In this document: positions 22,601 through 34,600 of the stretch, one piece after another
Layout: each line of letters starts with the position of its first letter
How positions within the stretch are numbered: position 1 is the stretch's first letter
Assembly: GCA_963576735.1 (NCBI GenBank)
Contig: OY755182.1
Span: forward strand, 2,294,001 to 2,358,000
Origin: Bedellia somnulentella
Taxonomy: Eukaryota; Arthropoda; Insecta; Lepidoptera; Bedelliidae
DNA length: 64,000 nucleotides
Direction: 5' to 3'
Made by a program: the position numbers and the translations under genes
The notes under the pieces: generated by a model
The model's input: the letters and a program-made list of their open reading frames with translations, nothing else
The model's database searches: none
Told to the model about the DNA's origin: nothing

Positions 22601-25600
22601 GTGTAGTGCCGGCTTAGAATAGCACTACCCCATTTCTTATGGTGGGTGTACGTAAGACGCAAATAACGGTATTGAGGCTTTTAAGGGATTTTTGGGCGAT
22701 GCGGTTGGAGACCCATCACCAACAACCTTTATTTTACCATATTTTCCCCCTCAACTTTCCAAAAGTGGCTGAGGTACTTTTAATTCCTTACCTGCTTCCC
22801 GTTCTAGAGATTTATAGCCGTGAGTATATGCATGTATGTTAAATATTACCCCGAAAATTAAAATATCATTCAGAACAGAATGGAGAAGGACAATGATTAC
22901 TTATTTACCTTAATTCAAATTCATTATATTTGCTATTAAGACCATGGAACATTTATTCTATCTAATCCTACAAAAGGCCATAGATTATTATAACAAATTG
23001 GCCTAGACCTCGCTTTTATAACATACCCTTTTTATATTATAAATCGATAAAGGACATCAAACTTAACAACTTTGCCTATGGAATGCTTATCTAAAATATT
23101 GTTATTATCTAAATATTTAATAATGAAAAATATCATATACCTAGTTCAAACTGAGAAAGTATAGAATGAGATTCTTTGCTTCAGTGAAAATAATAAATAA
23201 AATAAAAAAACATCTGATATATGCTTTCCGCTCTGTAAACAAAAACATAACTTCTTTCGGTATTTTCCAGTTTTTTCCAATTGGCCTAGACCTCGCTTTT
23301 ATAACATACCCTTTTTATATTATAATTATAAATCTATCAAACTAAACACCGAAAGATGTTATGTTTTTTTTTACAGCGCGAAAAGCATGGATCAGATGTT
23401 TTTTTTTATTTCTTATTTTCACTGAAGCAAAGAATTTCATTCTATACATTCTCAGTTTGAACTAGGTACGACAATTTAATTTTTTTTTTTTTTTTCAAAA
23501 TTACAATATTTTAGATAGGCATTCCATGGGCAAAGTTGTTTAGTTTGATTTCCTTTATCGATTTATAATATAAAAAGGGTATGTTATAAAAGCGAGGACT
23601 AGGCCAATTCTACTTATTACTTACTTATACTCACGCCCATTGTTCCCATTGGGGTAGGCAGAGACTATAGATCGCCACCTTGTACGATCCAGGCAAATCT
23701 CTCTTGCTTCTGTTACATTCATCATTCTTCTCATACATGCTCTTTTATTCTTCTTACTTCGGACGCCGACCTGTTTGAGCACACACTCTATTTGGTCCAG
23801 GTGTGTCCTCTATTATTACTTATTTATTATTTATTAATTTTTATTAACATAAATGGGTTACAATAGGTTTTAATTATTACAAAGCCCTACAAAACTATTT
23901 TTACATTTTGTCTGCAGGTGGAGTCTCTTTAAACAAATGTTATTAAGTAACTAACTACAGTAGCGAGTTAAGAAAATATTTTTTTAATTTATTTTTATAT
24001 TTTATCTACATACATACATACATATACTCACGGCGTCAAATCCCTAGAAGGGGTAGCCAGAGCTAAGGAATCAGAAATTCCTCAGCCACTTTTGGAACTT
24101 GTGTGGGGAAAAGATGGTGAAATAAAGGTTGTTGGTGATGGGTCTCCAACTGCATCGCCCAAAAATCCCTCAAAAGCCCTGAAACCGTTAGTCGCCTCTT
24201 ATGTACACCCACTGGAAGAAATGGGGTAGTGCTATTCTAAGCCGACACTACACAGCAATACACTTTATTTTATCTATTGACATCAAGTTAGTAAATATCA
24301 TGAAAATACCTTCAAAGCTCTTTGGAAAGTGCTGATGGACAGCAATGCCAGGTCCTGCTGCTCCTCAGCATACCGCACCAGATACACATACACCAGCTTC
24401 TTCACTTCTATGTTCTTGGATACAACATTCTTTACTACAGCCGGAAATCTGAAAAAGCAGTTGTGTTGTTACATATTCACAATCATAGTTATTTATTATC
24501 TAAAGATGGAATTGCAGCAATGATTACAACTAGACCTCACATGGAATAGAACTATTATACAAGAAATAGTACAATACAGAGGTAATACACTTTTTAAACT
24601 CTCACAGTTTGTAGACATTATACATAACTAGCTTTTTGCCCGCGACATCGTCCGCGTAGACTTCATTTTTTGCTTCCGGTTTACATCCAAAATACCGAAA
24701 CATTATCTCAACTTTTATTTTTTATATTCAGACGGGCGTTGTAAAGTATATAAAGAACATCGAGGCTTTTTAAGTGATTGTTGGGCGATGCAGTTGGTGA
24801 CCCATCACTAACAACCTTTATTTAACTACCTTTCCCCAGTCTATTTCCAAAAGTGGATGCAGAATTACTATCTCTGAAGCTTTGGGTACCCTTTTATGGA
24901 ATTTATGGCCGTTGGTATTTAGGCATGAATGATTGATAGATGAATTTCATAACTTCAATCGGAGCAAGTTTTATGTTTCTTGGTACAAAAATGTCAAAAA
25001 TCTCTACTCTATATTAACTTTCATTTGCTATATCAACATTATCAACCTGTTAGAGGTTCAGTCCTAAAAATTTCCTTTTTAATTATTCAATAGAATAATG
25101 ACACAAACCATTTGAACCGAGTTTCTATGTTCAAAAATGAGAATATCTTAGTAAGTACATATACGATTAGTAGTTTGGCGCTCCGGCGACGGCCCGGTGC
25201 TGCCCCCTACACTGACCGTTGATGATAGTGGGAGAGCTTGCAGCGATTGCTTGGGAATATGGGGATGGTTAGTGGTGGATCTCCATCCAAAATAATCGCT
25301 GAAGTGAAGGGATAAAGCTTGCTATTATTATATACGTGGGACACTCAGAAAATATTGCGAAAATAAAAAAAAATCTATGGGTAAAAATGTTTTTATTAAA
25401 TCATTTCAAAGTACTCTCCACCAGCATCTATACAAAGTTTCATACGGCTAAACCAGTTTTCGAAACACTTTTTCCAGTCCACCGCAGACACCTCATTTAC
25501 AGCCCGCTGAAACGCTGACAGCGCATCTTCCGGCGATGAAAATTGTATCCCTTTGAGTTGATTTTTTATTTTAGGGAATAAAAAGAAGTCACACGGTGCC

Positions 25601-28600
25601 AGGTCAGGGCTGTAAGGAGGGTGACCCAAGAGTTTGACCGGCGTGCTGTTCAGGAAGTCCGTCGTTTTGAGCGCGGTGTGAGCGGGCGCGTTGTCGTGGT
25701 GAAGCAGTAGCCCGCCCGCCCTGTGTTTGGTCGATTGTTGTGAGCAACTGAGAAAACTACTGGCAAGCATTTAGTAGTATACCAGCCTGCGTTAATACTT
25801 CTTTGATCTTGTAAAGGAATTGACACCAAATAGCCAGTCATATTGAAAAAACTTGCGATCAAAATCTTCCCACCGCTTCTAGATCTCTTCACTTTGGTAG
25901 GGGTCGCTTTGTTTTGAAATACCCAAACCGTCGACTTGCGCTTCGTTTCTGGATCGTATTGATAAATCCAGGAGTCATCACCTGTAACGATGTCGTAAAC
26001 ACACCGAGACGAGCCAGCATCAAATTTATTAATCATATCACGACACCATTCCACCCGGGCCTGTTTCTGTACCTCGGTGAGGTTGTGTGGCACTCAGCGT
26101 GAAACTATCCTCCTCACGTGAAGATGTTCGTGTAAAATCTCATGAACGCTTCCCGATCCAATCCGCATAATGTGTTGAATCTCTAGATACGTTATTCGCC
26201 TATTGCCATGAATTAAATTATTCACTTCCACCACGTTTTCATTCGTAACAGCCGTTAGAAGGCGACCACTTCTTTCTTCATCCCGCAAAGTAAATCGACC
26301 ACGCTTGAATTCGTTATGCCAACGAAACACGGTTGCCTTGGAAGGCCCTTCATCCATAAACGCCATTTGAAGTCTATCGTATGATTCGTCTGGTTTCAAG
26401 CGACATTTGAAATCGTAAAAAATCATAGCGCGAAATTGTTCCCGGCTCAGATTCATTTTTCAGTAAGACACGACAATTTAAAATAGCTCGTAAAAAATAA
26501 AGAGGGAAATTTTAGAATTGGAACGTACCTTTTTTTATTTACAAAGACTCATATTTTCAGTATACATTACAACCGGCTAAACTAACAAAAAAAAAAACAA
26601 TACAAAAAGCTTGAATCACGAACCCGGAACGATTGATTCACAATAAATAATAAAATATTAAAAAATATTAAATATTATTATTTTCTAATTAAATATTCAC
26701 AGTAGTTATACCGCTACGCCACGGGGACGTTATCGGCAGTGTCAAATTTTACTTAATACTTTATTTTAGTCTTTCTATTGACAAACAAATTTGACATTTA
26801 AATGTACATTTATTTTGATGAAAATGGATGAAACCCTTAATCTTTCCAAAAAGAACATTAATAAAGAATCTGATGTGAAGTCCTTCAATGAAAAAAATAA
26901 ATCGCTGCAATATGTTGACCCATATATGAGTATAGGTTTTTTGATGCTCCTGTGGAAACCCTTGCGAATTCCTTATTTTCGAAAATTCATCATCGTATCA
27001 TTGAGATTCTAAATTTACATGCTTTTATTCGTTTGCAATATATTGTAATAAGTTGATGTAAAAAAACTTTTTAGACGATAAAACGAATAGTAAATCATTC
27101 CTTTGGGAATTTCTAATTTTCGGAGCTTCATTATTGTATCATTTAGCTTCAGAAATTTACATGTTTATATTAGTTTGCAATCATATAACTTTGTTTTAAA
27201 CGACACACAGCGCCATCTCCAAACCATCCAGCAAAGCAAACAATATTTTTATTTTCCCTCGGTAACGTCATTTTAATCGGGATGAAAAGTACCAATAGTC
27301 AAAAAAAAAGTCAAAATGTTTATTTTTCAAAATAAAGTTAAATACTAACATTTTTTAAATGTCAAAATTTTAAATTTATCATAAATCCGTTGCTTCGAAA
27401 GGTGTTCGTAAAGAGAAGAAGCAACAAAGAAACTCTTTACATTCACATTTTTTCATTTTTTTCAAAATATGGTTTGTACAATACCAGTTTATAAACATGT
27501 TTTTACTTTATAAAAGATTTTTTATGCGACCAAACCAAACGCTAGTTTGACATAATTAAAATGTATTGTCCATCACAAAAACCAATCATATAACGTGAGA
27601 AGAAAAATCCTCACCCGACAATTATTCCTAGGAATAACGAGGGAAGATTTATAGCTTTACGGCCACGGTCATGTGTGCGTTGGGTCCTTTAAAACCATGG
27701 CTTTAATTGCCTTTTTAAAAGATGCCACAGGCAATTCCAATATGTCAGAAGGAAGTTCGTTCAACATTTTGAGGGGTAGTCCCATAAAGGAGTTACTTAC
27801 GTTATTAAGTCTCCACTTCGATACGTTAAGTTTCTCCTTATTTCGAGTGTTAACAGTATGCCTATCACTAACTTTACTAAATTGGCCTATATTCTTTTTG
27901 GCATACATTAAATTCTCAAATATGTATTGGCAAGGGACAGTTAAAATGCCAATATCTTTAAATTTTTCGCGCAACGAATACCTCGACCTTAACATGTAAA
28001 TAGATTGGATAGCTCGCTTTTGCAAGATAAAAACTTTATAAACATCAGCCGCTTTACCCCATAATACGCCGTCGCCGTGTCTTTTATACGCCGATGATTT
28101 AAAAATATTTAAAACTATTTATTCCCATGAAGACTGCAAGAATTTACAAAATGACCTCGATATATTGAACAATTGGTGTCTTCAAAATAGAGTCAGTTTA
28201 AACATAAAAAAGTGTTTTGTCATGTCATTTTCTTTGAAAATGAATACAATAGACTATGATTATAAAATAAATAATACCATAATAGAAAAAAAAAGCGTTG
28301 CCAAGGATCTCGGGGTTCTACTCGATAGTAAATTATCATACAGTGAACAATGCAACACTATCGTAAATAGGTGCTACAGGCTAATTGGCTTCCTTTCCCG
28401 AAATACCAAAGATTTTCAAAACCCTGCAAGCTTGATAAGAATCTATAAATCCCTAGTACTAAGTCAAATTGAATATGCATCAGCGATCTGGGCACCATTT
28501 TACAATACGTACATCGACAAGATAGAATCGGTTCAAAAACGCTTTGTAAGATTATTATGTTCACGGTTTGGACTGAGAAGAAAATTAAAATCATATGAGG

Positions 28601-31600
28601 AACGTTGTCAACACTTTGAACTTAATAATTTATTTGAAAGAAGGCAAATATTAGATCTTACTACGTTGCACAAGATAATTAATGGCTCGCTTTCGACTTC
28701 TGTTCTGTCTCATATATACATCAATGTCCCTCGGAAGACATTGCGCCATGCTCGCCCGTTTATTGTGCCAAGTGCAAGCTCAAATGTCGTTAATAATAAC
28801 CCCATCCATAGAATGTGTCAATTATATAACTCCATTTGCAATAATAAAGAAGAAGTGACTCCTCCTGATATTTATCATGACTCTCTACGTTCGTTTCGTA
28901 AAAAATGCATAGAAATAATTTAATAAGTACTATTATAATAATTATAATATTTTACACAATACTTTACTTTAAGAAAAACTATTTTAATTTTAATATTAAT
29001 TTATTTTATTTCTTTTTTATACTGTTAATGTTTTAATTTTAATTTGATCTCAATTTTAATTTAATTTCAATTTATTTATAATATCTTTGTTTATGATTCT
29101 TTCTGAAATTGTTTATATACGAACTTCCATTGAATTAAATTTACATTATTTTATTTTGAATCACTTATATTTGTATCAAACATTGTATAGTTCAACTTAC
29201 AAGGTAATGCTGTGCATGCTGTTTTGGTACTGCATCTGAGCAAAACATTATGTCTTTTGGAAAATATAATATTATGATGTTGTACTGTGTGCATGCCCAA
29301 TAAATAAATAAATAAATAAAATAAAATAACGTACGACATAATACTATGAAAATAACTGAAGTAAACAATGCGAGCTGTTTCTATGTCTGCTATTTCTCTA
29401 ATCTCTAGCCTTTTAAAAAGTGTTAGTATATGCGGTCCCCATTTATTTATTTATTTATTTATTTAATAGGTACACAAACAGCATTATAACAAACATTTTC
29501 TTTCATGATAAAACATTGATTCGGATCTGTTACAATGCCAAAAATAGTGCACACAACATTATTGGTCGTTATCGTTTTCCTTCTTATTAAATTATTATTA
29601 TTAAAATTACTTGAAACAATATAAAATAATCAAAAATTCAAAAAAAAAACCCTAAAGAATAACACAAAATAATTAATAATGACAAAATTAAAATTAAATT
29701 AAAATAATAATATTATAATTCAATAAAATAAAATTAACAATAAAGTAAAAGATATGATTTGACAATGATGATTTTGAAATAATAATTGCATTACATTATA
29801 TTAATTAATCAATTTGTGTTTTAACTAATTGCCTACATTTATTTCTAAAATGTGGTAATGTGTCATGATAAACGTCAGGTGCATTTTCTTCTGCAATTGA
29901 GCAAATAGAGTTGTAAATCTGAGAGACTCTGTGGATAGGGTTGTTACCCGCAATGTTGGTCCTAACAGTCTGGATGGCTAGTGGGCGTGTATTACGCAAT
30001 GCTCTCTGTGGAACATTTAGCTGCACTTGGGGTAACAAGGATGTGGTTATAGAACCATTAACTATTTTATGCAGGGTGGATAAATCCTGGATTTGACGCC
30101 GAGAAATTAAGGGATCCATTTTAAAATATTTGAGTCTTTCATCATGCGAACTTAATTTTCTCCTTAATCCCGAGCGCATTGCCAAAATTCGTAAGAATCT
30201 TCTCTGCACAGATTCAAGGTTATTAATGTGAACATTGAAAATGGGTGACCATATAACGCATGCATATTCGATGGTTCCCAATATGAACGATTTGTATAGT
30301 TTCATCAAGCTTTGAGGGTACTTAAAATCTTTAGTAACTCTTAATAAAAATCCCATTAGTTTAAAGCATTGATTTACTACTTTAGAACACTGTTCAGCAA
30401 AAGACAATTTAGTATCGAGCAGCACTCCAAGATCATTGGCGATAGATTTTCTAACTAACTGCGTTTCCCCAATTTTGTAATCGTAATTAATGTTATTGCG
30501 TTTCAATGAAAATGTCATAGTGAAGCATTTGCCTATGTTCAACTTCATACAATTCCTTTTACACCAGGAATCTAATTTATTTATGTCTCTTTGCAAACTC
30601 CTACAGTCGTCGAGAGATTTAATTGCTCTAAATATTTTGAGATCATCTGCAAAGAGGAGACAAGGGTTGTCGAGGTGGCTGACCAAGTCATTGATAAATA
30701 TATTAAATAACAATGGACCCAATAACGATCCCTGAGGAATTCCAGACGTAGCAATGATAGGTTTGGAGACGTGACCTTTAAGGGCAACTAGTTGGGATCT
30801 ATTTTCAAGATAAGATTTCAGCCACCTTAACAAGTTTCCATGCACTCCATAAGCCTCCAGTTTTCCATTTATTAGCACGTGTAACAGCTTATCAAATGCC
30901 TTCATAAAATCGGTATAGATTGCATCAACCTGTTCACGTCTGCCAAAAGATTCATGTATGTAGTTAACATACTCCATCAAATTTGTAACTGCGGATTTTC
31001 CTTTCATAAAACCGTGTTGTTCGGGAACTATAAGGGATTTCATATGGCAGCTTAACGCGTCGAATATAAATGACTCAAAGATCTTTGACAAACACGACAA
31101 GATGCTAATCGGCCTGTAGTTACTGCAATCTGACATGTTTCCGGATTTGTGTATAGGGACGATGAAAGCTTTTTTCCATAGAGAAGGGAAAATTCCTGTC
31201 TGCAGGCTTTGATTGTAAATAAGACAGAGCGGATATGACAAAGCATCGGCGCAGGATTTTATGAACGTGGGTGGGATACCGTCAGGACCGGCACCCTTAT
31301 TCTCGTTAATATGCTTTAGTTTTTGCGTAATGTCATTCCTATCAATTGTAAAACTTGATAATGTTGTATTTGATATTATATGTGTAAAGTCATACCGGGT
31401 GTTCGTGTTGTCTTTTTTGTAAACGGAGGCAAAAAAATCGGCAAACAAATTGCAGACATTTGCTGGTCCACTTACAGTCGTATTTCCTAGAAACATAGTT
31501 TCAGGTACAGAACTACTACACTTTTTTGTCTTAACAAAGGAGAAAAATAACTTATTGTTGATATCTAAAGAGGCTTCGATACTTTCAATGTAGTTTGAGT

Positions 31601-34600
31601 AACAATCTTGGATTAGGTGTTTGGATCTAGCGCGGAGCAGAGAAAACTCATCATAGTCACGTGGATTTCCGTACTTTTTGTACCTTTTGTGAGCCTTTAT
31701 TTTCTCTTCTATGCAGTGTTTCAGTGGCTCAGAAAACCAAATTGGGAACGCGTTATTATTAATGGTTTTTTTCGGTGTATTTTCAGAAATTATATTATGC
31801 AATGCTAAATAAAATGAGTCTACGTTAATGTTTATATCTTGACTATTAAGAAGCTCTGACCAATTAGTCGACTGAATAGATGATATACACTTTGATATGT
31901 TGCACTTTCTGTAATTAAAAACTTTTTTCCTGAAGGGTTTGAGTGGTTTGGGGCCACCAATAATATCGACTTCGAAAGCAGGATGATGGGCATCCATTTT
32001 GGTCAGACATAAGCATTCCTTAAGTTTTATGTTGGAATGATCGGTCAAAAACAAATCCAAATTACGATTATTGATATTATTAATATAATTAAATTGATTT
32101 AAATGGCCTAAGGACATTAATTGTTTGAGTAATTCGATTTTAGTATCTGAGTTGACATAATTAATCATCAAACTGTTTGTACTCGAATCGGGTAACCATT
32201 TTATATGGGGGTAGTTAAAGTCTCCTAATATTATTTTCTTAGTATCTGCATTTTGAAAGCAAGACAAATTATCCATACAATTATTAAACCAGTTTTTATA
32301 GTTATTACTTGTTAAATCAGGTGGCAAGTAAACTAAGCATAGCATGTAGTTCACTTTCAATAAATGATCGTAAACCGTTATCCACAGGTCCTCAAATTCA
32401 CTCTCTAAATTTAGGCAACGCGTAAATGTAAATGTTTTTTTTTATAGCTATTAGTATACCCCCTCCAGAGGTTTTAAGGGACGTGGTATCCTCACGATCT
32501 CTCCGTATAACTATGTACCTGTCATCGATCAATTCACAACTCTTTATACTGCTATCTAAGTTGGTTTCACATAGGCATACAATATCATAATCGTCATTTA
32601 ATAAATTCAGAAATAATGTATTTAATTTTGTTCTAATTCTATTTACATTTTGATAAAACAAACGCATTAAAATAGGACTTTAGAATAATTATATAGCATG
32701 ACTAATAAAAGAAATAAAATAAAAATAAGGATCAAAATAAAATTGTCATTTCAAATTATCAAAACTGTTCCTACTTTTAATCAATATAGCATTAGATTTT
32801 TCGTTCTTTCGTATATATATTTTACCAAATTTAACCCATACATATTTGCAACATACATTGCAACTTAGAATCGATTATTATCCGTAGGAATTTTGTCTCT
32901 TTCACTAATTCTACTTTTTCACTGTCAATAACAATATTGGCACCAACTTGCCTAACATTCGGTAAAGTAAATTTAATACATTTTTTTTTTGGCATTCAGA
33001 ACCAGGTTATTTACAGTAAACCAATGCAATACCTATTATTTAATCAAGGCTTCTAACTATACGTCTGCAAAATTTCTAAGCAATCGGTTCAGTAGTTACG
33101 GCGTGAATGCGGCACAACAAACAAACTCACTTTCTAATTATATTTTTTTTATAATATGGGTATGGATTAATACAAATGTTAATATAATAAAACGCACAAA
33201 CATAAAGTTATAATAATTGATAAAGGAAATAACATATACTAATTACAATAATAGTTGCAGTAAGTAAAATAACGAACACCCATAATTTTCAACCCCTATT
33301 TCGCCCCCACACTGTTAAAAACTTCAAAATGCTAGAATAAAATGATTTTTTGGTTCTTGCTTAGTGCCTAAATACAAAAAATAAGAATTACATACAAACT
33401 TTCAACCCCTTAATCATCCCTTCACAGTCTTATACGTCTGCAAAATTTCTAAGCAATCGGTTCAGTAGTTACGGCGTGAATGCGGCACAACAAACAAACT
33501 CACTTTCTAATTATATTTTTTTTATAATATGGGTATGGATTAATACAAATGTTAATATAATAAAACGCACAAACATAAAGTTATAATAATTGATAAAGGA
33601 AATAACATATACTAATTACAATAATAGTTGCAGTAAGTAAAATAACGAACACCCATAATTTTCAACCCCTATTTCGCCCCCACACTGTTAAAAACTTCAA
33701 AATGCTAGAATAAAATGATTTTTTGGTTCTTACTTAGTGCCTAAATACAAAAAATAAGAATTACATACAAACTTTCAACCCCTTAATCATCCCTTCACAG
33801 GGTGAAATTTCAAAAACGCTAGAACAAATGTTTTTTTGTTCCTTACGAACTGATTAAATATAAATTTTCATGGTCATATCTATTAAAATCATCAAATCCC
33901 ATACATACTTTCAACCCCTATTTCCAACTTTTCATCCCTTATTTTCGCCTCCCTCCCTTATTCCCTGTGCCAAATTTCATCAAAATCATTTGAGAGGTTT
34001 AGGCGGGAAAGCTTAACAGACAGACAGATAGACAGACAGACAGAGTTACTTTCGCATTTATACTATTAGGGGCCGTTCAAATATTACATAAGCAGATTTA
34101 TTACAATTATTTACCCCCCATCCCCCTTGTCAGCAAAAGTAAGCAAAGCTCTTAACCCCTCCCCCTATGCTTACGTAAACATTTTTTAATATATTTTTTT
34201 TATATTATAATGTTATTATTGCTCTGTAGTCCGGCTTTGCTGTGTAGTGCCGGCTTAGAATAGCACTACCCCATTTCTTCCGGTGGGTGTACGTAAGAGG
34301 TGACTAACGGTATTGGGGCTTTTAAGGGATTTTTGGGCGATGCGGTTGGAGACCCATCACCAACAACCTTTATTTCACCATATTTTCCCCACGCAATTTC
34401 CAAAAGTGGCTGAGGAATTTTTAATTCCCTAGCTCTGGCTCTAGGGATTTATAGCCGTGAGTATATGTATGTATGTAATTTTTTTATTATAATTTTAAAA
34501 ATAAGAAAAAAGATTTAAGATAGAGATTAGATTTGACACAAGAAACTGATGCAAGATTTGTTTGTCCCTTACTCACTGTGGAACATAACTAACTTATTTT

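Larger units (their letters stand above)
29440..32690 (-). mobile_element. CR1-like LINE, near full-length ORF2 (endonuclease plus RT), one frameshift
   Basis: Non-LTR retrotransposon. The APE-type endonuclease starts at 32667 ([16 protein letters not shown], catalytic Glu in CETNLDSS) and continues in the 851-codon frame 32360-29805 with [14 protein letters not shown] motifs follow: [39 protein letters not shown] and [10 protein letters not shown] (near residue 570). The thumb resembles the element at 28079. A frame change falls between 32440 and 32360, near an A/T run of nine; otherwise the RT frame is open, so the copy is young. The 3' end is an (AATA)n tail at 29440-29466. No ORF1 was seen; the 5' end is probably truncated near 32690. 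Confidence 0.92.

Noticed and set aside
25333..26535. Mariner terminal repeats at TACGTGGGACACTC and GAATTGGAACGTA
   Set aside because: The two ends match only weakly and no clean TA duplication is visible, so the boundaries were left open.
30490..31808. Plus-strand open frames within the CR1-like LINE
   Set aside because: Antisense to an 851-codon RT frame with all motifs; no independent support.
33000..34060. CRISPR-like array because of repeated units
   Set aside because: Only two long units in direct tandem with no spacer structure; the DNA is plainly animal nuclear.
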